This document shows, piece after piece, positions 1-8,813 of a stretch of DNA of 64,000 bases. Within the stretch, counting starts at the first letter, position 1, and the number at the start of each line of letters is the position of its first letter. Source of the DNA: Pelobacter propionicus DSM 2379. GTDB lineage: Bacteria > Desulfobacterota > Desulfuromonadia > Geobacterales > Pseudopelobacteraceae. A program made the translations under genes and the position numbers. The DNA lies in assembly GCF_000015045.1 (NCBI RefSeq), contig NC_008607.1, positions 62,001-126,000 of the forward strand. Reading direction: 5' to 3'. The notes beneath the pieces were generated by a model, which was not told the origin of the DNA, made no database searches, and saw nothing but the letters and a program-made list of their open reading frames with translations.

Positions 1-926
1 AGCACAATCATGAGTATCGGAATACCGGTCAGAGGTTCCATAGTCCAGTCGCTGAGACGCTGGGCAAAGGAAGGCTCCCTGTCTGCTGGAGGATTAAAAG
101 CCTCATTGCAGATGTCTTCAGCAGTACTGTGTTGCATCATCGGGACGGTATAGCCGACCGGCTCGACCAGATTCTTCTCCAACTCGGCAATAGTGCTATC
201 CAGGAACTCCGGTGAATGTCCTTCAATTGAACGGACCAGCTCAGAGATGTGTGGATCATTCTGAATCAGCAGCAGGGCCAGTGCTCTTTGGGACAATCCG
301 GTTTCTGCGGGCATGACCGGAGCCAAGGCATTGATGGCCCCTTCGAGGGTGTCGCCATAGAATACCTCGGCAGTGCTCTCCTGGCGGCAGTAGGAATGTA
401 TCCGGCTCTTCAGGACATCCACGCCTTTACCGGAAAGGGCGGAAATACCCACTACAGGAATTCCTAGCTTCTTTTCCAACCCGCCTTCATCAATCCGGAT
501 GTCCAAACGGTTGGCCTCATCCATCATGTTGAGAACAAGAATAACCGGGAGGGACGCCTCCACCAGCTGCAAAGCCAGCGAAAGCATCCGTTTCAGATTC
601 TTGGCGTCAACCACACACAGGACAACGTCACTCTTGCCGGTCAACAGGATATCCCGGCTCACCCGTTCTTCCTCGGTGATCGGCAGGAGTGAGTACATAC
701 CGGGTGTGTCTTCAACGGAATACTCTTCTCCATCGATTTTGCATTTCCCCTGGGAAACTTCGACTGTGGTTCCAGGATAGTTTGACACCGTCACGTAGGA
801 ACCGGTCAACCGGTTGAACAGAGCACTTTTCCCCACATTGGGGTTGCCTACCATGACGATCTTTTTGAGACCGGTTTCCTCACACGTTTTTCCACCATGG
901 CAGCTACAGCTGCTTTGCTTACTCAT
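1..926 (-). CDS. feoB: Ferrous iron transporter FeoB, N-terminal part (cut by window edge)
   Basis: The first ~308 residues of the inner-membrane Fe(II) transporter are visible; the rest lies outside the window. The ATG at 926 follows GGAGGAAGAA. A short Cys-rich head (SCSCHGGKTC) precedes the cytosolic G domain, with G1 GNPNVGKS, G3 DTPG, G4 NMMD and G5 SALSG. The membrane part begins at the window edge (residues near SDWTMEPLTGIPILMIVL). FeoB imports ferrous iron under control of its GTPase. A Fur-type box lies just upstream, inside the 3' end of the DUF3793 gene, so iron repression is likely. The family call is firm; the channel part cannot be judged here. Confidence 0.95.
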   Translation of the reverse strand, partial: MSKQSSCSCHGGKTCEETGLKKIVMVGNPNVGKSALFNRLTGSYVTVSNYPGTTVEVSQGKCKIDGEEYSVEDTPGMYSLLPITEEERVSRDILLTGKSDVVLCVVDAKNLKRMLSLALQLVEASLPVILVLNMMDEANRLDIRIDEGGLEKKLGIPVVGISALSGKGVDVLKSRIHSYCRQESTAEVFYGDTLEGAINALAPVMPAETGLSQRALALLLIQNDPHISELVRSIEGHSPEFLDSTIAELEKNLVEPVGYTVPMMQHSTAEDICNEAFNPPADREPSFAQRLSDWTMEPLTGIPILMIV

Positions 927-962
927 TTCTTCCTCCGAAAATCTGTTATTTCTGGTGATTAG

Positions 963-1685
963 TTAACACGGTAGATATTGATAATCATTTTCATCAGTTT
1001 GACAAAAAAAAGGATGGTCTGAACGATCAATTTCGAGAGTTTTACTGGTGCCTCTCGCCAGTATGGCACCCATTTTATTACGACAGCAGCGGTATTGCTC
1101 CGCCAAGGCAAGACTCCGTGCCGGGTTGCCATAAATCTTCCAGAGTCGTTGACAGGTGAACGGCAGTCTGACTAATCCCATGAAGGCGGCCACATCTTTT
1201 GCCGGATAACCGATAAACAGGCCAATCTCATGGGGAAATGAGTTATTACCGCCAATCCGGCTGCGCAATTCCAGCAGCATGCCTTCGCAGTCGGCATCAT
1301 CTTTGTATCCTGCCTTATGTAACAAGGTCCGAATACCTGGATGGGACAGATGATGTTCAAGCCGGACATGGTCGTAACATAACAGCAGTAATGATTGCTG
1401 CCTGCTCTGTAGTACCATGAAGTTGAGATTGTTAAGGCGCTGAGCAAGATCGGTATGGTGCTGCTGCCAGAGCAGATAGAGATTCCTGCCGCACGGGCGG
1501 GTACGATTAACGATGGAAATCAGATTGGCCGGTTTCACTCCCGCCAAGACCTCGGAGCATTCCAGCATAAGGTGTGCGGTCAGACAATCGAGAGCATCAG
1601 TGAAGTTTTCGAGCACTTGATCAGTGATGTTTCGATGAGAATAAAAATTTCCCGATGTTGTTTGATTTATTTGAGACATACCCAT
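963..1685 (-). CDS. DUF3793 family protein
   Basis: About 240 residues; soluble, His/Cys/Arg-rich, no signal peptide. It resembles DUF3793 proteins (conserved CSEVLAGVKPANLISI block, a central C-Y-hydrophobic block, and a GLFIGYPAKDVAAFMG block). Family members often sit near Fe transport genes but their biochemical role is unknown to me. The open frame extends to 1742, but that first codon TTG is itself part of a TTGACA -35-like box (1737-1742) with TATTGA 17 bp on, so translation probably starts at ATG 1685 or 1679. A weak Fur-like match (1697-1715, 14 of 19) overlaps the promoter. Its position directly upstream of feoB suggests co-regulation by iron. Confidence 0.7.
   Translation of the reverse strand: MGMSQINQTTSGNFYSHRNITDQVLENFTDALDCLTAHLMLECSEVLAGVKPANLISIVNRTRPCGRNLYLLWQQHHTDLAQRLNNLNFMVLQSRQQSLLLLCYDHVRLEHHLSHPGIRTLLHKAGYKDDADCEGMLLELRSRIGGNNSFPHEIGLFIGYPAKDVAAFMGLVRLPFTCQRLWKIYGNPARSLALAEQYRCCRNKMGAILARGTSKTLEIDRSDHPFFCQTDENDYQYLPC
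974..992. promoter_or_regulatory. Fur-type box upstream of feoB
   Basis: The 19-mer GATATTGATAATCATTTTC matches the classical Fur consensus GATAATGATAATCATTATC at 17 of 19 positions. It lies 48 bp upstream of the feoB start and overlaps the last codons of the DUF3793 gene. Iron-dependent repression of feoB is inferred from this match. Confidence 0.7.
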
Positions 1686-1777
1686 CCAGTTGTGATGAAA
1701 TTGATTTTTAATATCAATAGCCCAAAATAAACTATCTGTCAAGGGATACTTACTACGACATTCCCGTATGGATAGAT

Positions 1778-4165
1778 TTACTTACGCAACAGACGCAACC
1801 CATTAAATACAACCATCAAGCTCGCCCCCATGTCGGCAAAAACCGCCATCCACATGGTGGCATGCCCCAAAAGCGTGAGCACTAGGAAGATTGATTTTAT
1901 TCCCAACGCCAGGGCGATGTTCTGTTTGAGCATTGTTGCAGTCGTGCGTGAGAGCTGCACAAAAACCGCCACCTTACGCAAATCGTCATCCATCAGGGCA
2001 ACATCGGCGGTTTCGATGGCGGTGTCCGTACCGGCTGCGCCCATGGCAAAACCAATGTCGGCGCGTGCCAGTGCTGGGGCATCGTTAATGCCGTCCCCCA
2101 CCATGCCGACGGTGCCGCCATTTCCTTGCAATGACTCAATAGCCTTGAGTTTATCCTCCGGCAGCAGTTCTCCCTTGAACTCGTCAATCCCAACCTCACG
2201 GGCGATTGCTTCGGCGGTGTGCTGATTGTCCCCGGTGAGCATCATGGTGCGCACCCCGAGCCGATGCAGATCAGCTATTGCTTCACGGCTTGAGCCCTTA
2301 ATGGTGTCGGCAACGCCGAACAAGGCTAAAGGCTGGTTGTCGTCAGTCAACAGGACAACACTTTTGCCCTGGCGCTCCAACGCATCGATAGAGCTGATCA
2401 GATCAGGCTTGCCGAAGCCGTTTTCTTTAGCAAGCCGGAAATTGCCTAAGCGATACAATTTGCCGCCAATAAGTCCTGAGACTCCCCGACCCGCAATAGC
2501 AGAAAAATTAGCAACTTCCCGCAGCATGACGCCGTCTGCTTCCGCCGCCACGGCAATTGAGTGCGAAATAGGATGATCGGAGCGGTTGGCCAGACTGGCG
2601 GCAAGACATCGGACTTCCTTAGGATCGAAGTTTCCAAACACCTTGAAATCGGTCTGTAACGGTTTGCCGTGGGTGATAGTGCCGGTCTTGTCCAACGCCA
2701 GCCAGGCAAGCTTATGTCCTCCCTCCAGATAAACCCCACCCTTGATCAGGATACCCCGCCGGGCAGCAGCGGCAAGACCACTGACGATAGTGACCGGCGT
2801 CGATATTACCAAAGCGCAGGGACAAGCAATGACAAGCATTACCAGCGCTTTATATACCCATTCCAGCCATACACCGCCGAAGGCCAGGGGTGGAATAACA
2901 GCTACCGCCAAGGCCACGGCGAAGACCGCCGGGGTGTAGATGCGGGCGAACTGGTCAACGAAGCGCTGGGTCGGTGCGCGGCTCCCCTGCGCGGCCTCGA
3001 CCGCATGGATGATCCGGCTGAGCGTTGAATTGGTGGCAAGGGCGGTAACCCGAAATTGAAACGATCCAGCCTGATTGATCGTGCCGGCAAAGACCGGTTC
3101 TCCGGGGCTCTTGTCCACCGGCAGGCTCTCCCCGGTAATCGGAGCTTGGTCAACCGTCGAATTTCCTTCGATCACCACACCGTCCAGGGCGATCCTCTCA
3201 CCGGGCCGAACCCGAACGATGCTGTCCAGCGCGACGCTTTTGGCGGACACCTCACCCCATGTACCATCCGGAAGCTGCACGGTGGCATTCTCCGGAGACA
3301 TGGCCAACAGGCCGCGTATGGCGTTGCGGGCTCGGTCGAGAGACTTTGCTTCGATCACTTCAGCCAGCGCAAACAGGATCATGACCATGGCCGCTTCCGG
3401 CCACTGGCCGATGAGCAGTGCGCCGGTCACCGCAAAAGACATGAGAGCGTTCATGTTCAGGTTGCGGTTACGCAGCGCAATCCATCCCTTTTTGTAGGTC
3501 TTCAACCCCCCGGTGAGAATGGCGACCAGCGCCAGGAGCAACGTCAGCCAGTGGTGGCCTGTGCTCATCACTTCGATGATTTCCGCAGCCAGGGCAGCGC
3601 CCCCCGAGATGATCAACGGCCGCCAGTTGGTCTTTTCCACTTCAGGTATTTCGTCATGGGCTTCGACCGTTCCGGCCTCCATGCCAATGGCTTTCAGGGC
3701 GGCCTCTACCGGCTCCAGCGACGGCAAGGTATGGTATATGGTCAGGATGCGCTGCAGCAGGTTGAATTCGAGGCCCGTAATTCCGGGAAAGCCTTTGAGC
3801 TTGTTGCGAATCAGCGCCTCTTCGGTCGGGCAATCCATGTTTTCAATGCGCAGTTGGACCCGGTGGCCCTCGGGATTACTCAATCGTGGCGGTTGAGCGT
3901 CACATCCAGGTACGATCTGGTCCTCATCCCCCTCGGCAATGATGGCGTAGCCTGCTGTTTCAATGCCCCGGCGGATTTCATCTGGTGTTGTTTTGGCAGA
4001 ATCGTACAGCACCACCAACTTGTGGTCGGCTAATACTGTTGTTGCCTTGGTAACCCCGGCAAGAGCCGCTGCAATGACTTCTATTTTCCTGGCGCAGCCG
4101 GAACAATCCATGCCGCGAATATTCAGTTCAAGTGTTGTGTGTTGTGGGGTCACGATTATTCTCAC
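1778..4165 (-). CDS. zntA: Heavy-metal P1B-type ATPase (Zn/Cd/Pb exporter)
   Basis: 795 residues, the usual size for ZntA/CadA. Two N-terminal HMA domains: the first keeps the metal-binding GMDCSGC (residues 18-24), the second has only MDCP (110-113) and lacks the CxxC. The membrane site is CPC (448-450), the phosphorylated Asp is in DKTGT (D492), followed by the SDHP motif and GDGINDAPA hinge. CPC plus this HMA type indicates export of Zn(II), Cd(II) or Pb(II) rather than Cu. The start is GTG 4165; GTG 4153 is possible. It follows a small membrane protein gene with which it shares a promoter, and lies at the end of the metal-resistance cluster. Symbol zntA is by family, metal not proven. Confidence 0.93.
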   Translation of the reverse strand: MRIIVTPQHTTLELNIRGMDCSGCARKIEVIAAALAGVTKATTVLADHKLVVLYDSAKTTPDEIRRGIETAGYAIIAEGDEDQIVPGCDAQPPRLSNPEGHRVQLRIENMDCPTEEALIRNKLKGFPGITGLEFNLLQRILTIYHTLPSLEPVEAALKAIGMEAGTVEAHDEIPEVEKTNWRPLIISGGAALAAEIIEVMSTGHHWLTLLLALVAILTGGLKTYKKGWIALRNRNLNMNALMSFAVTGALLIGQWPEAAMVMILFALAEVIEAKSLDRARNAIRGLLAMSPENATVQLPDGTWGEVSAKSVALDSIVRVRPGERIALDGVVIEGNSTVDQAPITGESLPVDKSPGEPVFAGTINQAGSFQFRVTALATNSTLSRIIHAVEAAQGSRAPTQRFVDQFARIYTPAVFAVALAVAVIPPLAFGGVWLEWVYKALVMLVIACPCALVISTPVTIVSGLAAAARRGILIKGGVYLEGGHKLAWLALDKTGTITHGKPLQTDFKVFGNFDPKEVRCLAASLANRSDHPISHSIAVAAEADGVMLREVANFSAIAGRGVSGLIGGKLYRLGNFRLAKENGFGKPDLISSIDALERQGKSVVLLTDDNQPLALFGVADTIKGSSREAIADLHRLGVRTMMLTGDNQHTAEAIAREVGIDEFKGELLPEDKLKAIESLQGNGGTVGMVGDGINDAPALARADIGFAMGAAGTDTAIETADVALMDDDLRKVAVFVQLSRTTATMLKQNIALALGIKSIFLVLTLLGHATMWMAVFADMGASLMVVFNGLRLLRK

Positions 4166-4233
4166 TTTTCAAAAAATCTCGAGGCGTTATTTACCATTGA
4201 TTCCTGCAAGGGGGTGCGTGATGACTTGTGATG

Positions 4234-4548
4234 TCAACATGACTTGGTTTCGCAACCGCATTTATCCGTTCGCATGAGCCACCACCAGCCGAGACTGGCT
4301 GAAACAATCGTTACAAATGCTATGACCCATTTTGGGACCTCGAACCCTTGTATACCCAGGATGCTGGCATACACAATGAGCATAGGTGAGCCACAGCAGC
4401 CGGTAAGGAAGCAACCGGCTGCAGCAACACCGGCAATAGTGGCTGTTCCGCCGATGGCTCCGGCAGCCACGGCATGTGATCGTGTGTACAGAAAGCGGCG
4501 CACACAGGACAATGTAAACAACGCGCCAACCGCGAGTGATATTCCCAT
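4234..4548 (-). CDS. Small membrane protein with Cys-rich tail, metal cluster
   Basis: About 104 residues with three to four hydrophobic segments, an internal GCFLTGCCGSP motif and a Cys-rich C-terminus (CGCETKSC) that could bind soft metals. ATG 4548 has GGTGAT upstream; the longer frame from 4581 has no ribosome binding site. It is transcribed just ahead of the metal ATPase, so a metal-linked role is likely, but I do not recognise the family. Confidence 0.65.
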   Translation of the reverse strand: MGISLAVGALFTLSCVRRFLYTRSHAVAAGAIGGTATIAGVAAAGCFLTGCCGSPMLIVYASILGIQGFEVPKWVIAFVTIVSASLGWWWLMRTDKCGCETKSC

Positions 4549-4622
4549 ATAAATATCACCATTGGTAATGTACGAATGCACGGTGGGTTGCGGGCCACAA
4601 CCGTAATTTTTCAGGCTGACGG

Positions 4623-4658
4623 AGTAAATAAGATGGAGCGCGATTGTTCAAATGAACA
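4623..4658 (-). promoter_or_regulatory. Promoter with ArsR/SmtB-like operator for the ATPase unit
   Basis: On the minus strand TTGAAC (4651-4646) and TTTACT (4628-4623) are separated by 17 bp. The -35 box is embedded in an inverted repeat TGTTCA-AA-TGAACA (4645-4658), the half-site type bound by ArsR/SmtB repressors. The two genes downstream are the small membrane protein and the metal ATPase. Confidence 0.5.
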
Positions 4659-4843
4659 CAGCGATCTGAAAAGCTCTTTCCATAGCTTTCAATCCTTTAT
4701 GGAGCTCATGATACACAACATTTTTTGCTACAGTCCGGAAGGAGTTGTATATGCCCTTCTCATTCTTAAGCAGCACCAGATTAATGAGGAGCATTTGCTA
4801 GTATTGTTTTCGTAATTAAATCCTGAGCAAATAGTTATTTCTG

Positions 4844-5242
4844 TCACAAGGCTGCCAACACCCGCTCCATCTTTTCTGCGATCTTTTTCGCAAACTCTAC
4901 CATCTCCTGATTACCGATCATGGAAAGCGCGGCAACCGGGTCCATGACCATGACCGCCGTCTTGCCGTCATCCCTGACATAGACCACAACATTGCAGGGG
5001 AGCAGCGTGCCGAGATCTACTTCCCTGTTCAAAGCTTCGTAGGCAAGAGGCGGGTTACAAGCTCCGAGAATGATGTAATCTCTGAATTCCTTCTGAAGCT
5101 TCTCCGCAAATTTCTTTTTGACGTCGATCTCGGTCAGCACCCCGAACCCTTCTTTCGCCAGTTCCTCACGCACTTTTCGCTCAGCTTCGGCATACGTCAT
5201 ATTCACTGTTCTTCCAAAGGCATATGGTGTTTTCAGATCCAT
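4844..5242 (-). CDS. DUF302 domain protein
   Basis: 132 residues that fit the DUF302 fold: alternating alpha/beta, conserved ILGACNPPLAYEAL and a central LLPCNVVVYV strand around a Cys, then a C-terminal helix. No signal peptide. The start at 5242 is preceded by a perfect AAGGAGG. DUF302 proteins are common beside thiosulfate, sulfur and metal genes, and the conserved Cys suggests a thiol or metal role, but the function is unknown. It lies in the minus-strand metal cluster, 24 bp downstream of lspA-side sequence. Confidence 0.85.
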   Translation of the reverse strand: MDLKTPYAFGRTVNMTYAEAERKVREELAKEGFGVLTEIDVKKKFAEKLQKEFRDYIILGACNPPLAYEALNREVDLGTLLPCNVVVYVRDDGKTAVMVMDPVAALSMIGNQEMVEFAKKIAEKMERVLAAL

Positions 5243-5266
5243 GCATAACCTCCTTTCTATTCTGAT

Positions 5267-5761
5267 TTAATGTTTTAGCACCTTCAACCGTCTCTCCTCG
5301 ATAAACATGCCGACGACAAGTATGAATACTCCGGCAAAAATGGCCGAATCCGCCAGGTTGAACGCGGGCCAGTGATATCCGGACCAGTGAGCGTCCAGAA
5401 AATCCACTACCTCGCCGAGCCGTACCCTATCCATAAGATTGCCGACAGCGCCAGCCAGTATGAAAGTCAGTCCAACGGCCGTATGTGTCTCATCGGGCCT
5501 GATCTTTCTATAATAATAGATGATCCCGATGACGGCAATCAACGATACCGAGATCAAAAAGTGAAGCCGGAATCCGCTCTGGGCGAAGAGGCTGAAAGCA
5601 GCTCCCTTGTTCCGGAGGTAGGTAAAATTGAAGAAATTTTCTACCACTGGAATTGAATGGTAGAGCTCCATTGTTCGGGCGACATAGGCCTTTGTTGCCT
5701 GGTCAAGTACAAGCAGACATGGAAACATGGTAAACAGAATTTTGTATTTCAAACTAAGCAA
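5267..5761 (-). CDS. lspA: Lipoprotein signal peptidase
   Basis: 164 residues with four membrane segments. The LspA signature is present: LDQATKAYV near the N-terminus, RNKGAAFS, the catalytic Asp region GAVGNLMDRV...VVDFLD and the second Asp in AFNLADSAI. It cleaves prolipoprotein signal peptides at the inner membrane. The frame begins with TTG at 5761 behind GGAG; no better start fits the first membrane segment. An extra lspA inside a metal-resistance cluster is a known arrangement in zinc and lead islands, so this is probably an accessory copy. Confidence 0.92.
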   Translation of the reverse strand: MLSLKYKILFTMFPCLLVLDQATKAYVARTMELYHSIPVVENFFNFTYLRNKGAAFSLFAQSGFRLHFLISVSLIAVIGIIYYYRKIRPDETHTAVGLTFILAGAVGNLMDRVRLGEVVDFLDAHWSGYHWPAFNLADSAIFAGVFILVVGMFIEERRLKVLKH

Positions 5762-5853
5762 TATCCACTCTCCATTTTTCTATGGCTCGACACATATTAA
5801 GCAAAACATCAAAAAACATCCTCCTGCTCGGACTTTTTTCAAGCACGATATAT

Positions 5854-6201
5854 TTACCTTATCGACCTGATGCGGCCGCTTCGTTTATGAATAATCACCC
5901 GGTCCACCAGTTTGTTGCCTTTATCAAGAATCTCCGCCTCAAAATATCCTGCCTTCTCTACAATCCTGCCTACCTTCACATCAGTTCCAGCATAATACTC
6001 CACAAAGTCGCGACGGGCTTCCTCAACCGAAGTAACGTTCTTGCGAGCCCCGTACCAGCCCCAGTTCTGATTGTTACAATACCCGTTATAGGTGCTGTTC
6101 CAGCCTTGATCCATGCATGATTGGCATGCCAGAGCATCGGCACTCTGCATAGCAGCTACCAAGAGCGATATTCCGACTATGAATGAAAATTTGAACTGCA
6201 T
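5854..6201 (-). CDS. Secreted small protein with PepSY-like end
   Basis: About 115 residues. Signal peptide (MQFKFSFIVGISLLVAAMQS, cleavage near ADA-LA) followed by a Cys/Trp/Asn-rich segment (CQSCMDQGW...NQNWGWYG) and a beta-rich tail (YFEAEILDKGNKLVDRVIIHK) that recalls PepSY-type folds. ATG 6201 has GGTGATCC upstream. It is between the ZraP-like gene and lspA, so periplasmic metal handling is plausible. No specific function can be assigned. Confidence 0.65.
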   Translation of the reverse strand: MQFKFSFIVGISLLVAAMQSADALACQSCMDQGWNSTYNGYCNNQNWGWYGARKNVTSVEEARRDFVEYYAGTDVKVGRIVEKAGYFEAEILDKGNKLVDRVIIHKRSGRIRSIR

Positions 6202-6247
6202 ACGGATCACCATTTCAGGATAAGCTTATGTCCCGAGATTCTGCCAA

Positions 6248-6637
6248 CTACCAGCCACACATGCCGCACCCGCAACCGGTATTCATCATGTTACGGTGTC
6301 CGGGGCCATTACCCATACCCATACCGGGCATGCCGTACTTGTCGCCTGCTGTCTGCAACTGGCCCTGGAGGTTTATAATTTCCTTCCGAAGGGCCGCGAT
6401 CTTTTTCCCGTCGGGAACATCCATGCTGAGCTCATCCTGAAGGTCAAGTTGTTTTTCCATCAGGTTTTCTCTGAGCTTCAACGTATCCTTCTGGAAGCTT
6501 CTCATCTTCTGCGTGCTCACATTCTGGCCGGTGCCGGTCATACACCAGCCGTCTCCCCAACCCCACCCCGCGTAGACGACCGAACTTGCCAACAATGCCC
6601 CAACAACCGCGATAACTGCTACCATTCCCGTTCTCAT
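6248..6637 (-). CDS. ZraP/Spy-like periplasmic metal-stress protein
   Basis: 129 residues: signal peptide ending near VVYAG, Gly/Trp-rich mature start, then long amphipathic helices (KDTLKLRENLMEKQLDLQDE and RKEIINLQGQLQ) typical of the Spy/CpxP/ZraP family, and a Gly/Met/Cys tail (TGCGCGMCGW) that may bind Zn or Cu. ATG 6637 is preceded by AGGAGAGAAC; the frame further upstream runs into the kinase gene and is not real. The neighbouring two-component system resembles BaeSR, which is known to control spy in E. coli, so it probably senses envelope or metal stress together with this chaperone. Confidence 0.8.
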   Translation of the reverse strand: MRTGMVAVIAVVGALLASSVVYAGWGWGDGWCMTGTGQNVSTQKMRSFQKDTLKLRENLMEKQLDLQDELSMDVPDGKKIAALRKEIINLQGQLQTAGDKYGMPGMGMGNGPGHRNMMNTGCGCGMCGW

Positions 6638-6663
6638 GATGTTCTCTCCTTTTGTCTGTGAAG

Positions 6664-6683
6664 TGTCACTGCTAATGGTGACA
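6664..6683. promoter_or_regulatory. Inverted repeat upstream of the ZraP-like gene
   Basis: TGTCAC-8 nt-GTGACA lies 27 bp before the ZraP-like start and after the kinase stop. It may be a response-regulator site or a weak hairpin; nothing else supports either reading. Confidence 0.3.
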
Positions 6684-6707
6684 GGATAGCAAGGGAGTAT
6701 GGGGGAA

Positions 6708-8078
6708 TTATGTGGCAGTTGTGGAGAATTGTGGAGTTTTCGGCGGATCGGGAAACCTGAGCGTGAAGGTTGTCCCTGCTCCCTGGTTGTTTGCAACTTC
6801 AATGGTCCCACCGTGCGCATCCACCAACTCCCTGACAATCGCCAGTCCGAGCCCAAGCCCACCGTCTTTGCCTCGATAGAATCGCTCGAATATCAGTGGC
6901 AGCTCTTCAGTCGCAATGCCGCAGCCGGTGTCGATGACGCTGATGGTGCAGCCGCCAGGATATCTCTTGCCCTCAAGGGTAATGGTTCCACCAGGTGCGG
7001 TTGCTTTAAGAGCATTGCTGATCAGATTGATGAGAATCTGGGAGAGGCGTTCAGGATCGGCATAGACGATAGACTTCGGACCGGCTTCGATTTTGATGTC
7101 AACACCCTTATCTCGTGCGACCACCTCGAAATTTATGGCCAGATTGTCGAACATCTGTCGGACCGGCAGTTCGAGAGGAGATAGGCTAAGGGCACTTGCC
7201 TGGGCCTGGAAGAAATCCTCCATTGAGGCAACCACATTGGTGAGCCGATGGTTTTCCTCCAGGAGCAGCTTCATGCGCGACTCGTCATTGGCAATGACAC
7301 CGTCCAGAATCCCTTCAAGCTGTCCGCGCATGATCGTCAACGGGGTGCGCAGTTCGTGGGCAAGGTTGGCGCAGATCTGTTTGCGTAATTTGTTCTGCAC
7401 CTGGAGAGTATGGGCCATCTGGTTGAACGACTGGCCAAGGGTGGTCAGTTCATCGTTGCCTGGTATCTCGACCCGTTCTGTCAGGTTGCCTTGACTGATA
7501 TTCTGCGCTGCCTGGGATAACCGCACAATGGGACGGCTCAACCTGCGGGCAAGAATAACACTCAATATGCAGGCTATCGAGCCGAGAATTACGGCAGCGT
7601 ATGCGAGCAGGCGGTTGGTCCGGCTGATGAAGAAGCTGTTGCGCCTGTCGGGAAGAAACCGGACTTCCAGTTGACCGATCTCTTCCCCATGCAGAAACAG
7701 TGGGTACGTATGGTAGTCGCCATTCCCAACTTCTTGACCGATAGCCGAACCGGATTTGAGACGGGATCGTTTCTCAGGGGACAGTGAAGCAAGGGCTTCG
7801 TTCGTCTCCATAACGATCTTGCCGTCCCGGTCCCGCACCCTGGTATCCAAGCCGAGATGAAGCGCCCAAACGGCGTCCTCGATTGCCATCTCACGGTTCC
7901 AGGACTTTTCTTTCGAGAACGACGATTCCAGGTCGGTTACCACCCAGGAGGCCCGGTCTTCCTGCTCAGCTTCGGTCAGGCGGCTGAAGTCACGCACGAC
8001 CAGCTCCCTGAGCAGAAGTGCCGAAGAAGTGCCAAGGGCTGCCATGAACAACAGTATGAAGAGTAACTTCCTAAACAT
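6708..8078 (-). CDS. Sensor histidine kinase, BaeS type
   Basis: 456 residues. N-terminal membrane helix (KLLFILLFMAALG), a periplasmic sensor of ~135 residues, second helix (AYAAVILGSIACILSVIL), HAMP linker, HisKA box LAHELRTPL with the phospho-acceptor H241, and HATPase motifs (N box LINLISNALKA, DTGCGI, GLGLGLAIV). ATG 8078 overlaps the regulator's stop (ATGTTTAG), so the two genes are translationally coupled; the longer frame to 8279 is not needed. With the regulator upstream it forms an envelope or metal stress system, judged from the adjacent ZraP/Spy-like gene. Confidence 0.93.
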   Translation of the reverse strand: MFRKLLFILLFMAALGTSSALLLRELVVRDFSRLTEAEQEDRASWVVTDLESSFSKEKSWNREMAIEDAVWALHLGLDTRVRDRDGKIVMETNEALASLSPEKRSRLKSGSAIGQEVGNGDYHTYPLFLHGEEIGQLEVRFLPDRRNSFFISRTNRLLAYAAVILGSIACILSVILARRLSRPIVRLSQAAQNISQGNLTERVEIPGNDELTTLGQSFNQMAHTLQVQNKLRKQICANLAHELRTPLTIMRGQLEGILDGVIANDESRMKLLLEENHRLTNVVASMEDFFQAQASALSLSPLELPVRQMFDNLAINFEVVARDKGVDIKIEAGPKSIVYADPERLSQILINLISNALKATAPGGTITLEGKRYPGGCTISVIDTGCGIATEELPLIFERFYRGKDGGLGLGLAIVRELVDAHGGTIEVANNQGAGTTFTLRFPDPPKTPQFSTTAT

Positions 8079-8763
8079 CCCGTACACCGCCGAAACGGTA
8101 GCCGAGGCCATATACCGTAATGAGAAACGTCGGAGCCTTAGGGCTGTCTTCCAGCTTATGCCGGATGTTCTTGATGTGGGAGTCGATGTTCCGATCATAC
8201 CCGTCGAAGTGAGACCCCATCGCCTTAACAACCAGTTCCTCGCGGGTAAAGGTTTTGTGCGGCACTGCGGCAAGGGCAAAAAGGATCTTGAACTCCACAG
8301 CCGTCAACCGGATGTCGGTACCTTGGCAAACCACAGAGTAGTTACGATCATCAATAACCAGTTGCCCTCCATTGAAGCTGAGCCGAGCGCCATTTTCCGT
8401 AGCACCGGTACGCTTAAGCACCGCCTGGACCCGTGCCACCAGTTCGCGGGGGCTGAACGGTTTCACGATATAGTCGTCGGCTCCCAGTGCAAAGCCTGCC
8501 AGTCGCTCTTCCTCCGAGGACTTTGCCGTTAAAATGATGACTGGAATATCGCATTCCTTTAATTCTCGACAAATCGACTCACCGCTCAGGTCTGGAAGCA
8601 TGAGGTCAAGAACAACCAACGCGGGTTGCTCGGTCGAGATAAGAGTCATAGCCTCCCGGCCTGTGAGAGTGTGCAGAACCTTGAATCCGGCTCGCTCCAG
8701 ATAAGCTATTACGACTTCTGCAATTCTGGCATCATCTTCAACAAGGAGAATCGTGCTGGTCAT
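8071..8763 (-). CDS. OmpR-family response regulator, BaeR type
   Basis: 230 residues. Receiver domain with acidic pair ED (9-10), phospho-acceptor D53 in VVLDLMLPD, K in LTAKSSE; then a winged-helix DNA-binding domain (TAVEFKILFALA...GYDRNIDSHIKNIRHKLE...YGLGYRF). ATG 8763 has GGAG at good spacing. It overlaps the kinase gene. Likely target: the adjacent ZraP-like gene and perhaps the whole metal cluster. Confidence 0.94.
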   Translation of the reverse strand: MTSTILLVEDDARIAEVVIAYLERAGFKVLHTLTGREAMTLISTEQPALVVLDLMLPDLSGESICRELKECDIPVIILTAKSSEEERLAGFALGADDYIVKPFSPRELVARVQAVLKRTGATENGARLSFNGGQLVIDDRNYSVVCQGTDIRLTAVEFKILFALAAVPHKTFTREELVVKAMGSHFDGYDRNIDSHIKNIRHKLEDSPKAPTFLITVYGLGYRFGGVRDV

Positions 8764-8813
8764 TTTTCTCCATACCTCACGAACTGATACTTACTTCATC
8801 TAATAGTCCCATG

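Noticed and set aside
1697-1715. Second Fur-like box at the DUF3793 promoter
   Set aside because: Only 14 of 19 matches; mentioned in the gene entry but not listed as a site.
4576-4815. Plus-strand frame of 60-79 codons with GGAG before ATG 4633
   Set aside because: It overlaps the promoter and operator of the minus-strand ATPase unit, has no family resemblance and atypical composition.
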